A DNA stretch of 64,000 bases from Methylovorus mays. GTDB taxonomy: Bacteria > Pseudomonadota > Gammaproteobacteria > Burkholderiales > Methylophilaceae. Made by a program: the position numbers and the translations under genes. This document shows positions 43,333-52,959 of the stretch, one piece after another. Numbering within the stretch: position 1 is the first letter of the stretch; each line of letters opens with the position of its first letter. Location of the stretch: the NCBI RefSeq assembly GCF_020531915.1, contig NZ_JAJAVG010000005.1:124001-188000 (forward strand), read 5' to 3'. Under the pieces are notes generated by a model. It was given only the letters and a program-made list of their open reading frames with translations, had not been told where the DNA came from and did not search any database.

Positions 43333-44070
43333 ATGACCGATAAAACCCATTTTGGCTTCCAGACGGTGGAAGAACACGAAAAAGCCCGCAAGGTAGGCGA
43401 AGTGTTTCACTCCGTGGCGCGCAAATATGACCTGATGAACGACGTGATGTCCGCCGGCTTGCACCGCACCTGGAAGCGTTTTGCTGTTGAGATCAGCGGC
43501 GTGAAGGCGGGCGACCGCGTGCTGGATGTGGCGGGTGGCAGTGGCGATCTGTCACGACTTTTTTCCCGCAAGGTCGGTAGCGAAGGCACCGTGGTGCTGA
43601 CCGATATCAATGCCTCCATGCTGGGCGTAGGGCGTGACCGCCTGATGGATGAGGGCGTTGCCGTCCCTGCATTGCAATGCGACGCCGAGAAACTGCCCTT
43701 CCCTGACCAGCATTTTGACTGTGTGATTGTCGCCTTTGGCCTGCGTAACATGACGCACAAAGACCGTGCTCTGGCCGAAATGCAGCGTGTACTCAAGACC
43801 GGCGGCCGCCTGCTGGTGCTGGAATTCTCGCAAGTATGGAAACCTCTGGCTCCGCTGTATGACGCCTACTCCTTCAAGCTGCTGCCGCTGATGGGCAAGC
43901 TATTGGCGCAGGATGCCGCCAGTTATCAATATCTGGCCGAATCCATCCGCATGCACCCAGACCAGGAAACCCTGAAGCAAATGATGCTGGATGCCGGTTT
44001 TGGCAAGGTGGATTACTACAACCTGTCCGCCGGTGTGGTCGCCCTGCACAAAGGATGGAAAACCGCATGA
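43333..44070 (+). CDS. ubiE: Ubiquinone/menaquinone biosynthesis C-methyltransferase UbiE
   Basis: The 245-residue SAM-dependent enzyme methylates the quinone ring precursor. It has [20 protein letters not shown], the SAM motif [11 protein letters not shown] and the UbiE block [20 protein letters not shown]. Length is normal. It heads the coupled cluster ubiE-ubiJ-ubiB, and its stop overlaps the ubiJ start. Confidence 0.96.
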   Translation: MTDKTHFGFQTVEEHEKARKVGEVFHSVARKYDLMNDVMSAGLHRTWKRFAVEISGVKAGDRVLDVAGGSGDLSRLFSRKVGSEGTVVLTDINASMLGVGRDRLMDEGVAVPALQCDAEKLPFPDQHFDCVIVAFGLRNMTHKDRALAEMQRVLKTGGRLLVLEFSQVWKPLAPLYDAYSFKLLPLMGKLLAQDAASYQYLAESIRMHPDQETLKQMMLDAGFGKVDYYNLSAGVVALHKGWKTA

Positions 44071-44666
44071 TCAAACCGCTGCTGACACGTCTGCTGGGCC
44101 ACCTCATCAACCAGAACAGCTGGGCGAGACCGCACCTGCAACCTTACGCCGGCAAGCATATCCGCTTGCAGCTGTTTCCCGTCAGCGCCACGCTCGTGGT
44201 GCTGGAAGATGGTGGACTCGCCATGGCAGGCGACACCGCAGTTTATGATGCCAGCATGCGCATCAGCCCTTCCCTCGCTTTACGTTTGCTGGCAAAAGAT
44301 GCCTCTGCCCACAGCGAAATCGTACTGGAAGGTGACACCGAATTTGCCATCGCGCTGGGCAAAGTCCTGCAAGCCATGTCGTGGGATTACGAAGAAGACC
44401 TGAGCCATGTGGTAGGCGATGTGGCCGCCAGCCAGATCAGCCAGCGCCTGCAGGAAGGCGTAGCCGCCACGCGCAAGCAGGCGGTGAATCTCACGGAAAT
44501 GGCGGCTGAATTCTGGCAGGAAGAACAGCCACTGATTGCCAAGAAGCGCCATGTGGAAGCGTTTAACCGTGATGTGGATACTCTGCGCGACGATGTCGGC
44601 CGCCTGGAAAAGCACATTGAAAAACTCAGCGCCCGGCTGGATGCCTTGCTGCAAAAGCAGTCCTAA
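44067..44666 (+). CDS. ubiJ: Ubiquinone biosynthesis accessory factor UbiJ (SCP2 domain)
   Basis: The 199-residue product has an N-terminal SCP2 sterol-carrier-like domain (to about residue 110: [19 protein letters not shown], then [18 protein letters not shown]) and a C-terminal coiled coil ([18 protein letters not shown]). UbiJ binds lipids and organises the soluble Ubi complex. The ATG at 44067 overlaps the ubiE stop (ATGA). It sits between ubiE and ubiB, as in E. coli. Confidence 0.92.
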   Translation: MIKPLLTRLLGHLINQNSWARPHLQPYAGKHIRLQLFPVSATLVVLEDGGLAMAGDTAVYDASMRISPSLALRLLAKDASAHSEIVLEGDTEFAIALGKVLQAMSWDYEEDLSHVVGDVAASQISQRLQEGVAATRKQAVNLTEMAAEFWQEEQPLIAKKRHVEAFNRDVDTLRDDVGRLEKHIEKLSARLDALLQKQS

Positions 44667-44719
44667 GCGGGTCAACCTTTCACGCTCATTACCTCCAACC
44701 CAACCTCAAGAATAACGGC

Positions 44720-46240
44720 ATGCGCTTTTTCAGACTGCTCAAGATTATCGTCATCACCCTGCGCTACGGCCTGGATGAATTCATCCTCGGCCACAGCCGC
44801 TTGCGCCCGGCGCAAACGCTGATTCGCGCCCTGCTGTTCTGGCGCCCGATACGTGCCCCGCGCGGTGAACGCCTGCGACTGGCACTGGAAGCGCTGGGGC
44901 CCATCTTCGTCAAATTCGGCCAGATGCTTTCGACACGCCGTGACCTGATACCGCTGGATATTGCCGACGAGCTCGCCAAGCTGCAGGATCGCGTGCCGCC
45001 CTTCCCCTACGAGCAAGCCGCCGCGATCATGGAAGAAGCCTATGGCATGCCGGTGGCACAAGTATTTGAACGGTTTGACACAACGCCTATTGCCAGCGCT
45101 TCGGTGGCGCAGGTGCATTTTGCCAGCCTGCCCGGCGGTCGCGAGGTTGCCGTCAAGATTCTGCGCCCCGGCATAGGCACGATCATTGAAAAAGACCTGG
45201 CCCTGCTGGATAGCGCAGCCTGGCTGTTCCACAAAGTATCTTCCGATGGCCGCCGCCTGAAACCACGCGAAGTAGTCGCCGAGTTTGCTAGGCACATACA
45301 CAGCGAACTGGATCTGATGCTGGAAGCCGCCAATTGCAGCCTGCTGGGCCGCAACTTCAAGGACAAACGCCTGCTGCTGGTGCCGGATGTTTACTGGGAC
45401 TGGTGCCGCGAACAAGTGATGGTGATGGATCGCATGAACGGCATCCCCATCAGCCAGGTGGCGCATTTGCGCAGCATAGGGGTGGATATTCCCAAGCTCG
45501 CGCGGGATGGCGTGGAGATCTTCTTTACCCAGGTATTCCGCGATGGGTTTTTCCATGCCGACATGCATCCCGGCAATATCCAGGTCGCTCCGGATGGGCG
45601 CTATGTGGCGCTTGATTTCGGCATCATGGGTAGCCTGACGGAAATAGACAAGCAATACCTTGCACGCAATTTCCTGGCCTTTTTCCGCCGGGATTACCGT
45701 GAAGTGGCCCGCGCCCACATCGAATCGGGCTGGGCGCCAAAAGATACGCCGCTGGAAGAATTTGAAACCGCCATCCGCGCCGTCTGCGAGCCGATTTTTG
45801 ATAAACCAATCAGCGAAATTTCATTTGGCCGCGTGTTACTGCGGCTGTTTCAGACCTCACGTCGCTTTGGTGTAGAAATTCAGCCGCAGCTCACCATGCT
45901 GCAAAAAACCCTGCTGAATGTGGAAGGTCTGGGGCGTGATCTTGACCCGCAACTCGACCTCTGGAAGACAGCCCAGCCCTACCTTGAGCGCTGGATGTCG
46001 GAGCAGATAGGCTGGCGCAGTGTATTAAAACGCGTACAGCAGGAAGCCCCGACCTGGGGAGCCATCCTGCCCATGCTGCCACGTCGGATTGATGATTTTC
46101 TGCAGCGCGAGCAAAACCCGCATCTGGTCAAGGAGCTGCATCAATTGCGACGTCAGCAGCAGCGTCAGACCTGGGTGCTTAGCTTGCTGGCACTGGCGCT
46201 TGTCGGCCTGCTGGTGCTGGAAGCCGTTCGGTTTTTCTAA
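44720..46240 (+). CDS. ubiB: Ubiquinone biosynthesis atypical kinase/ATPase UbiB
   Basis: The 506-residue protein has the UbiB marks: [14 protein letters not shown] (KxGQ motif), the Ala-rich loop [13 protein letters not shown], catalytic [13 protein letters not shown], and ALDFGIMG. One or two C-terminal membrane helices follow ([18 protein letters not shown]). It is needed for ubiquinone synthesis, probably as an ATPase that extracts hydrophobic intermediates. It starts 53 bases after ubiJ. Confidence 0.96.
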   Translation: MRFFRLLKIIVITLRYGLDEFILGHSRLRPAQTLIRALLFWRPIRAPRGERLRLALEALGPIFVKFGQMLSTRRDLIPLDIADELAKLQDRVPPFPYEQAAAIMEEAYGMPVAQVFERFDTTPIASASVAQVHFASLPGGREVAVKILRPGIGTIIEKDLALLDSAAWLFHKVSSDGRRLKPREVVAEFARHIHSELDLMLEAANCSLLGRNFKDKRLLLVPDVYWDWCREQVMVMDRMNGIPISQVAHLRSIGVDIPKLARDGVEIFFTQVFRDGFFHADMHPGNIQVAPDGRYVALDFGIMGSLTEIDKQYLARNFLAFFRRDYREVARAHIESGWAPKDTPLEEFETAIRAVCEPIFDKPISEISFGRVLLRLFQTSRRFGVEIQPQLTMLQKTLLNVEGLGRDLDPQLDLWKTAQPYLERWMSEQIGWRSVLKRVQQEAPTWGAILPMLPRRIDDFLQREQNPHLVKELHQLRRQQQRQTWVLSLLALALVGLLVLEAVRFF

Positions 46241-46268
46241 CAGGTTTTTTATAACAGACAGAATACGC

Positions 46269-46298
46269 AGCGGGCCTGGTATGACTACCAGGCCCGCT
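46269..46298. terminator. Strong hairpin between converging ubiB and HDOD genes
   Basis: A perfect 13-bp GC-rich stem (AGCGGGCCTGGTA with TACCAGGCCCGCT, 4-base loop) lies 28 bases after ubiB. There is no U-run, but the symmetry suggests it ends both converging transcripts. Confidence 0.65.
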
Positions 46299-46329
46299 GT
46301 GATGAATCCGATTTAAATGACCCAGCCAA

Positions 46330-47160
46330 TCACGACGATGCGCCGATGGCCGGGGCTCCCACCCAATGTCGCACCTTGGGTACATCCACCCGCAGCAACT
46401 CCGCAATATCGCGATAATCATCCGGCAAGGCAGCATCATCCCAACCATGCGCGGCATGGCGGGCCAGATTCACCGCCAGCGTGACATTACGTACTCGCTG
46501 CTCACCACTGGCGCCATCTTGCATCAGTCTGAGCAATAACGGGGGCAACTGGCAAACCTCGGCAAGCTGCAGTTGCAAATCCAGCAGGCGGAAACCCAGC
46601 ACCTCCTGCTGCACAGTCTGGCTGCGTAGCGTTTTATCTGCCTGCTGCCGTTCAAAGATCTCCATCATCTTGTCCGGGGCAAAGCACCACATCAGAATTT
46701 CGGAAAGGTCGTGCAGCAAGGCAGCGGTACGGATTTCTTCGGCGTGCAGGTCATACAGGCGCACAGCCCAATCCAGTGCATAATGCGCGGCTTTATGAGC
46801 TCTGTGCACCAGACGCAGCAAATGCGTCAGGGCTGGCAAGTTATCGTGTAGCACTTCTTCAACGATGGGTTTGGCCGGAATATCCTGAAAAAACTTTTCG
46901 GTACCCAGCATCATGACAATATGCTCAATCTGCACCAGATCCTGCAGCTGGCTTTTATGCTTGTGCGTTTGCATATAGCGTAGCAGGCGGAACACCATCA
47001 TCGGGTCTTGAATCACCACAGAAAAAATGGCGCGCCCACTCAGGGAGTCTTCGTCCAATTGCAGTCTGGCAAGCTCCCGTGAGGTGTATTTCAGCACCGG
47101 AATATCCGCATGGCTGAGAAAATCCACCCATTCGGTCAGGGATTTATTGGTGTTTGGCAT
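46330..47160 (-). CDS. HDOD-domain protein
   Basis: The 276-residue protein has an HDOD fold (about 15-225): PVLKYTSRELARL, VVIQDPMMVFRLLRYMQ, QIEHIVMMLGTEKFF, and an HD-like segment ALLHDLSEILMW. HDOD proteins are helical signalling modules often linked to stress, motility or cyclic-di-GMP pathways; catalytic activity is usually absent. No partner domain or neighbour indicates the input. Confidence 0.88.
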   Translation of the reverse strand: MPNTNKSLTEWVDFLSHADIPVLKYTSRELARLQLDEDSLSGRAIFSVVIQDPMMVFRLLRYMQTHKHKSQLQDLVQIEHIVMMLGTEKFFQDIPAKPIVEEVLHDNLPALTHLLRLVHRAHKAAHYALDWAVRLYDLHAEEIRTAALLHDLSEILMWCFAPDKMMEIFERQQADKTLRSQTVQQEVLGFRLLDLQLQLAEVCQLPPLLLRLMQDGASGEQRVRNVTLAVNLARHAAHGWDDAALPDDYRDIAELLRVDVPKVRHWVGAPAIGASS

Positions 47161-47464
47161 GATGTCGCGGGCTCCTCATATACCTGTAACGACGTTTTTT
47201 CAGCACAGTTTAGACTACGATCCATGCAATTCATTAGCATACCGCAGACCGCGTCTTGGCATTTCATAAAATAGATGGGCAATCCGCATCAATTAAGGCA
47301 CGCAAAATACTCGCCCAAGCATAGTTTTTGCTAGAATCCATGGTAAAAAAACAGCTCTCGAAAACAGTCTGAGCTCGACAAGAGACGGTGCACTTTGAGT
47401 GGCGAATGCCTTCACTTCCGTCAGTTTGAATGACGGCTTTATTTTGGAATAAGGACATGAAAGC
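47161..47464. other. Intergenic region before the symporter gene
   Basis: About 304 bases between divergent HDOD and symporter genes. A minus-strand frame across it reads like an accidental frame and was not called. No specific regulatory element was recognised. Confidence 0.35.
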
Positions 47465-48970
47465 GTGCTGATCTGGTTTGTGGTTCTTTATCTGCTGGTT
47501 TCCATCAGCATCGGCCTCATCGCCGCCACCCGCGTCAAAAACACCAAGGACTACGCCGTCGCTGGCCGGCATCTGCCATTACCCGTGGTCATGGCCACCG
47601 TATTCGCTACCTGGTTCGGCGCAGAAGCGGTGTTTGGCGTCTCGGCCACCTTTGTGCAGGAAGGTCTGCGTGGCGTGGTCGCCGATCCCTTCGGTTCCAG
47701 CCTGTGTCTGGTCATTGCCGGTTTCTTCTTCGCCACCCAGCTGTACAAACTCAATATCATCACCCTGGGCGACTTCTATCGGATGCGTTACAACCGCACG
47801 GTAGAAGTGCTGACCACCCTTGCCATTGTCGTGTCCTACCTCGGCTGGGTTGCCGCGCAGATCAAGGCGCTGGGGCTTATCTTCAACATGATCACACAAG
47901 GTGCTGTCAGCCAGGAGGCTGGCATGATACTCGGCACCGCCATTGTGCTTACCTACACCACGTTCGGCGGCATGCTCTCCGTCGCCATCCTCGATTTTGT
48001 GCAGATGACGGTAATCATCGGCGGCCTGCTCTACATTGGCTACATCGTGTCGGGCATGACAGGTGGCGTGGCACCGGTGATTGATCACGCCCGTGCCGCG
48101 GGTAAGCTCGAGTTTTTCCCGCCACTGGATATCTGGCAATGGGTGGGTTTCCTCGGCGCGTGGATGACCATGATGCTCGGCTCCATTCCCCAGCAGGATG
48201 TATTCCAGCGCATCACCTCAGCCAAGAGCGCCAAGGTCGCCATCTGGGGTTCTGTGCTTGGTGCTTCGGTCTACTTCTGCTTTACCTTTGTGCCCATGTT
48301 TATTGCCTATGCGGCCACCATTATCGATCCCGCCTTCTTTAACGGCCTGATCGCCGAAGACTCACAGCGCGTGCTGCCGACGCTGGTCCTGCAGCACACG
48401 CCATTGCTGGCCCAGGTCATTTTCTTTGGCGCCGTGCTTTCGGCCATCATGAGCTGTTCGTCAGCCACGTTGCTGGCGCCCTCCATCTCGTTTGCTGAAA
48501 ACATCGTGCGCGGCTTCATACCGCATCTTACCGACCGTGGCTTTTTGAAGGTCATGCGTATCTGCCTGATTGGCTTTGCCGCCTGCGTGCTGACCTATGC
48601 GCTTAATTCGGAACTGTCGATTTTTGGTATGGTGGAATCGGCTTACAAGATCACGCTGGCAGGTGCCTTCGTGCCCCTGTTTTTTGGCGCCTTCTGGAAG
48701 CGTGCCAACAGCCAGGGCGCACTCGCAGCCATTATCGGCGGCGTCAGCAGCTGGATATTGCTGGAAGTGCTGCTCGGCAAAGACAGCCTCATACCGCCAC
48801 AGATGATAGGGCTGGCCGTCAGCGCGATCGGCATGGTCGTAGGCTCCCTGTTACCGCAGAAGATAGGCAAGCCTGGCCACGAAGAGGCGGAGTACCTGCA
48901 CCGGCATGCTGCCCACCCGCACAACTCGACGGGTCATGCAGGCCAATCCGGACACCTGCCAGGTCATTAA
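47465..48970 (+). CDS. Sodium:solute symporter (SSS family)
   Basis: The 501-residue membrane protein has about 13 membrane helices and the SSS pattern GRHLPLPVVMATVFATWFG, KNTKDYAVAGR, and QQDVFQRITSAKSAK. It uses a GTG start with AAGGA 9 bases upstream. The substrate (proline, pantothenate, acetate or other) cannot be assigned. The C-terminal tail is His-rich (seven His in the last 30 residues), which is unusual and could bind metal. Confidence 0.88.
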   Translation: MLIWFVVLYLLVSISIGLIAATRVKNTKDYAVAGRHLPLPVVMATVFATWFGAEAVFGVSATFVQEGLRGVVADPFGSSLCLVIAGFFFATQLYKLNIITLGDFYRMRYNRTVEVLTTLAIVVSYLGWVAAQIKALGLIFNMITQGAVSQEAGMILGTAIVLTYTTFGGMLSVAILDFVQMTVIIGGLLYIGYIVSGMTGGVAPVIDHARAAGKLEFFPPLDIWQWVGFLGAWMTMMLGSIPQQDVFQRITSAKSAKVAIWGSVLGASVYFCFTFVPMFIAYAATIIDPAFFNGLIAEDSQRVLPTLVLQHTPLLAQVIFFGAVLSAIMSCSSATLLAPSISFAENIVRGFIPHLTDRGFLKVMRICLIGFAACVLTYALNSELSIFGMVESAYKITLAGAFVPLFFGAFWKRANSQGALAAIIGGVSSWILLEVLLGKDSLIPPQMIGLAVSAIGMVVGSLLPQKIGKPGHEEAEYLHRHAAHPHNSTGHAGQSGHLPGH

Positions 48971-49068
48971 TCGGCTAAGCGGCCTTCAGCATCAAAGGCC
49001 GTTGTTGGCCGCCAACACGCCGATCAACCACGATGAAATTGCGGCCGCGAATGCGGTCATTCCTCAGA

Positions 49069-49887
49069 CTAAGGCTTGGGCTGGCAGCGCGGACAGAAGA
49101 AGGTGGAGCGCTGCCCCAGCCGCACGTTCTGGATAGGCGTGCTGCATATCTTGCAAGCCTCGCCTGTGCGTGCGTAGGTGAAATATTCCTGTTGAAAATA
49201 CCCCGGATTGCCATCTGCGCCAAAGAAATCGCGCAGGCTGCTGCCTCCGGCCGCCAATGCATCGGTCAGGGTAGCCTTGATCTCCGCAGCCAGTCGGTCG
49301 CATGCCTGGCGACTGAGTTGATTGGCAGGGGTTTGCGGATGAATGCGCGCGCGAAACAGCGATTCACTGGCGTAAATATTGCCCACGCCGACCACCAGAT
49401 GGCTATCCATGATGGCATTTTTAACCGGGGCGCTACGCGTGCGAAACTGGCGATACAGCCAGTCGCCATCAAATGCGGATTCCAGCGGCTCCGGCCCCAG
49501 CACAGTTAACAAGGCATGCTGCTCAGGCTCCGCACCCGCCCATAACACTGCCCCAAAACGCCGTGGATCCCGCAGACGCAACACCTGCCCATCGGCAAAA
49601 TGCAGATCAAAGTGATCATGCTTGGCGGCAGGCTCATCTTGCGCGAGCAGGCAGATGCGCCCGGACATGCCAAGATGCAGCAAGAGATAACCGGTATCGA
49701 ATTGCGCCAGAATATATTTGGCGCGACGACTGAGTGACTTGAGGGTCTGCTGAGGCAGGCTATGCACCAGATCGGCCGGGATGGGCCAACGCAAGGTGGG
49801 ATGCCGAATGATGACCTTGGCTACCGGCTGGCCGACCAGCGGAGCCAGGCCCCGCATGGTAGTTTCGACCTCCGGTAGTTCAGGCAT
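49069..49887 (-). CDS. mutM: Formamidopyrimidine-DNA glycosylase
   Basis: The 272-residue base-excision-repair enzyme starts MPELPEVETTMRGL, giving the catalytic Pro1/Glu2 after Met removal. It has the helix-two-turn-helix region (GVGNIYASESLF) and a C-terminal zinc finger with CKICSTPI and FFCPRC. It removes 8-oxoguanine and related oxidised purines from DNA and cleaves the backbone. Length is normal. It lies 8 bases downstream of the DUF4340 gene. Confidence 0.96.
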   Translation of the reverse strand: MPELPEVETTMRGLAPLVGQPVAKVIIRHPTLRWPIPADLVHSLPQQTLKSLSRRAKYILAQFDTGYLLLHLGMSGRICLLAQDEPAAKHDHFDLHFADGQVLRLRDPRRFGAVLWAGAEPEQHALLTVLGPEPLESAFDGDWLYRQFRTRSAPVKNAIMDSHLVVGVGNIYASESLFRARIHPQTPANQLSRQACDRLAAEIKATLTDALAAGGSSLRDFFGADGNPGYFQQEYFTYARTGEACKICSTPIQNVRLGQRSTFFCPRCQPKP

Positions 49888-49895
49888 GAAGCGTG

Positions 49896-50786
49896 TTACT
49901 TGCTGTTGGTCGTAACGGGAGGATTGAGCAGCGTAAAGCCAAAGTCGGCAGGCAGGTGATACATCATGCCTTCATCCGGGCGACCAAGGATGACCTCAGG
50001 AGCCTCCTGGATACGGTCGAAATGCACCTTGGAGCCATCCTGCAGCTTCACTTCAAACGAGGCATACGTCGCCCTGCGATCAGGCGTATAGGGCTCCACC
50101 GATTTGATATCCACATTCTTCCAGTAGGTTTCAAACCACTCGTTCATATCATTCTGCGTGAGCTTGGCATCCGGCACCGAGGTCGTCCATTTGCCGTCCT
50201 TGATATCCACATTCAGGCGCACCGACTCCCATTGCTCCAGCCGTGAGAAATCAAACCCCGCCACTTTTTCCGTGGGCTTCAGCAGATTCTTGTCGATGGC
50301 TTCTTCTACCTGCACGGACGCAAAATCAGAGTAGGAGCTGGATACCAGATAAACCGCATCCTTGTAAGCCAGATACTGGTCGCTGCTCACCGGGTTGTAG
50401 GTGCCGAACAGGAACTCTTCGTTATCCAGCTTTACCTTGATCTTGGGCTGATCCAGACCATAGCGGGTGAGATCAGTCGCCGGGAATTTATCGTTGCTCT
50501 CGGCCGCCACAATCGCCAGGATGCGTTGCACCGCCATCTGGTCTGCACGAGCCTTGAATGGCTTCACGATATGCCAGTAGCCGTCAATCTTCTCGAACTC
50601 CACGCCAGCCCTGGCCGGGAACTCGATACTGACATGGCTGAAGCCACCAATCTTGAGATTGGAAACGGCAATGGTCTGCTGGCTTTTCTTTTCCTCTACC
50701 GGCTTGGCGGGACGCAGGTAGAGAAAACTCACGATACCGGCGATCAACGCCAGCAATATCAGGTTAACAATCCAGCGCGACCTCAT
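49896..50786 (-). CDS. DUF4340 protein associated with a Gld-like ABC transporter
   Basis: The 296-residue protein has an N-terminal membrane helix (WIVNLILLALIAGIVSFLYL) and a periplasmic domain. That domain has the DUF4340 pattern VEFEKIDGYWHIVKPFKARAD, ATDLTRYGLDQPKIKVKL and EFLFGTYNPVSSDQYLAY. Its start overlaps the stop of the GldG-like gene (ATGA). In many Proteobacteria DUF4340 follows this ABC transporter, so it is probably a periplasmic component of that machine. Confidence 0.88.
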   Translation of the reverse strand: MRSRWIVNLILLALIAGIVSFLYLRPAKPVEEKKSQQTIAVSNLKIGGFSHVSIEFPARAGVEFEKIDGYWHIVKPFKARADQMAVQRILAIVAAESNDKFPATDLTRYGLDQPKIKVKLDNEEFLFGTYNPVSSDQYLAYKDAVYLVSSSYSDFASVQVEEAIDKNLLKPTEKVAGFDFSRLEQWESVRLNVDIKDGKWTTSVPDAKLTQNDMNEWFETYWKNVDIKSVEPYTPDRRATYASFEVKLQDGSKVHFDRIQEAPEVILGRPDEGMMYHLPADFGFTLLNPPVTTNSK

Positions 50787-52171
50787 GCCTTGCGTCTCCG
50801 CCACCAGATGCTCACACCAGCCACCAGCAAGGCAAGCGGCAGGATGAACTGGAACAGACCCAGCGATACGCCAAACACGGGGATAAACACCACTTGTGCT
50901 GCAAAATGGCCCCAGCCTTCCTTGGGAATGGAGATATTCACATCCTTGAGGGGTTTCGGCTGGATGGTGATCAGGTTATCGTCGCCTGCCAGCCAGTTCA
51001 CGATATTGATGCCCAGGTCCAGGTTGCCGCCATTGCCGACAAAGGTGTTGGACAGGAAGTTGCCATTACCAACCACGACTACACGCTGGCCCTTCTTGCC
51101 ATACTTGCGCTCCATGGCGACCGCCACATTGATCGGGCCATGGATATCCTTCTTGTCATCAAAGCTCACCTTGCCATCGATCTTGCCGGTTTCCAGCCAG
51201 CCGTTCGGCGCCACTTCCACCAGGTGGCTGACTTGCCAGCCATTCTCATCGGTGCCACGCGCATCCAGCATGCGGGCTTCGGGGAACAAGGTGCGCAGCA
51301 TGAAGTTCTTGGTAATCGGGTGCTCACCGTATTGGCTGGCGAATGCGATCTTGGAGTCTGCGCCATACTGGGCTGATGACAGATCGATCACCATCCCTGG
51401 CGTGATTTCAAGACCCAGGTATTCGGCAATGCTTTGCAGGCCATGGGTGTTTTCATCGTCCAGCAACCACAGCAGATTGCCACCTGCATCCAGGTAATCC
51501 TTGATCTTCTTGGCTTCAACTTCCGACACATCCACCTGCGGACTGGCAATCACCAGCATGGCGCCATTGCTTGGCACGCCCTGCGCAATGGTCAAGTCAG
51601 GATTTGCCAGCTTGAAACCCTTTTTCTGCAGCTGGCGGCCAAACTCGCCCAGATCATGATTCTTGATGCCGATCAGGTTGCGCTCGCCATGCCCATCCAG
51701 ATACATCACGGCACGCTGGTTGGTACGCGACAGGCGCACCAGCAGATTGGTCATGTCCTGCTCAACATACGGTGGCGTCAGGTGTTCGGTACGCTTGTTG
51801 AAATCCACGACCAGTTCGCCCTCGGCCTTGATACCGGCATCCTGCGCCAGCTTGGGCTCTTCGGCCGGATTTACCCAGGTGATCTTGATATCGGGTTTGG
51901 AACGCTGATAACGCGAAATGAAGTCATTGATGGTCTTGCGATAGGCTTCGTCCTTGGAGACGAATACGGTGATTTCCACCGGCCCTTTCATCTGCTTCAG
52001 GACATTCACGCTGCCTTCGGTCAGGGTATTGCGCGAACTTTGAGTGATGTCCTGCGCCACATGGTATTCATGCGACAGATAGCCCAACAGGAAAATAAGA
52101 GCCAGAAACAGCAAAACAAACACACTGTTTTGCATGAAGAGCTGGAAGCGGAGTTTACGATTCGTTTTCAT
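50783..52171 (-). CDS. GldG-like ABC transporter auxiliary membrane protein
   Basis: The 462-residue protein has an N-terminal helix (VFVLLFLALIFLLGYLSH), a large periplasmic GldG/intraflagellar-transport-52-like domain (AVMYLDGHGERNLIG, then YLDAGGNLLWLLDDENTHGL), and a C-terminal helix (LFQFILPLALLVAGVSIWW) ending with Arg-Lys. In gliding Bacteroidetes GldG works with GldA and GldF; here it is part of a complete GldAFG set followed by DUF4340. Its function in non-gliding bacteria is undefined. Confidence 0.88.
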   Translation of the reverse strand: MKTNRKLRFQLFMQNSVFVLLFLALIFLLGYLSHEYHVAQDITQSSRNTLTEGSVNVLKQMKGPVEITVFVSKDEAYRKTINDFISRYQRSKPDIKITWVNPAEEPKLAQDAGIKAEGELVVDFNKRTEHLTPPYVEQDMTNLLVRLSRTNQRAVMYLDGHGERNLIGIKNHDLGEFGRQLQKKGFKLANPDLTIAQGVPSNGAMLVIASPQVDVSEVEAKKIKDYLDAGGNLLWLLDDENTHGLQSIAEYLGLEITPGMVIDLSSAQYGADSKIAFASQYGEHPITKNFMLRTLFPEARMLDARGTDENGWQVSHLVEVAPNGWLETGKIDGKVSFDDKKDIHGPINVAVAMERKYGKKGQRVVVVGNGNFLSNTFVGNGGNLDLGINIVNWLAGDDNLITIQPKPLKDVNISIPKEGWGHFAAQVVFIPVFGVSLGLFQFILPLALLVAGVSIWWRRRKA

Positions 52172-52183
52172 AGGGGTACCCAG

Positions 52184-52930
52184 TTAGCCGCGCAGACGAT
52201 CAGCGTCCAGGCGACGCACTGTCAAGGTCAGGAAAGTGACAATAAACAACAGGAAATAAGCCACATCACGTGTATCGAGCAGGCCGCGAGAGAACGGCTC
52301 AAAATGGCGCATCAGCGACAGATAAGACATGGTGCCGGTAGGATCGCCCGCCATGAAGTTATCCAGCAGCAGCAAGGCAAACAGGGCAATAAAGCTGATG
52401 ATGCCAGCCACAATCGGCTGCTGCGTGAGGCTGGAAACATATACCCCGAGCGAAGAAAAGCTGGCGACCAGCAGCCACAGGCCAATCACGTTGGCGGCAA
52501 TGTAGCCAAAATCGATTTCGGCCCAGAAATTCAGGGTCGACATCATCGCGGCCAGAAAAAAGATCACGATAGACAGAAACGTGACCAGGCCCAGGAATTT
52601 ACCAACCACGATTTCAGTCAGCGACAAGGGAGCACTGAAGAGAAAGGTCAGCGTCTGCTGGCGACGCTCATCACTGATGAGGCGCATCGACAACAAAGGC
52701 ACGGCAAACAGCATGACAAAGGAAGCGATGCCGAAGATATTGGCCCCGACAAACTCGGTCACGCCAATCCGCTGCTCCGGACGAATGGCCCCGGACATGG
52801 TCTGGAAATATTGCTCGATACCATTCAGGAAGAAGGTACCGAAGACGAATTGCAACAGAGCCAGCACCACCCAGCCCATGGGCGAGGAGAACAGGCTCTT
52901 CAATTCTTTTCTAGTGATATTGAAAATCAT
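52184..52930 (-). CDS. ABC transporter permease (GldF-like)
   Basis: The 248-residue membrane protein has six membrane segments and the ABC-2 permease pattern MIFNITRKELKSLFSSPMGW, LLSMRLISDERRQQTLTFLF, and ARRLDAD-like end (VRRLDADRLRG). It lies 29 bases after the ATPase gene and 12 before the GldG-like gene. It forms the membrane channel of the exporter. Confidence 0.9.
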   Translation of the reverse strand: MIFNITRKELKSLFSSPMGWVVLALLQFVFGTFFLNGIEQYFQTMSGAIRPEQRIGVTEFVGANIFGIASFVMLFAVPLLSMRLISDERRQQTLTFLFSAPLSLTEIVVGKFLGLVTFLSIVIFFLAAMMSTLNFWAEIDFGYIAANVIGLWLLVASFSSLGVYVSSLTQQPIVAGIISFIALFALLLLDNFMAGDPTGTMSYLSLMRHFEPFSRGLLDTRDVAYFLLFIVTFLTLTVRRLDADRLRG

Positions 52931-52959
52931 GACAAACGCTTTCTATGGGCAGAGCGGGC

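Noticed and set aside
47264-47572. 102-codon minus-strand open frame overlapping the symporter start
   Set aside because: It covers the symporter promoter and start; no domain or ribosome-binding site.
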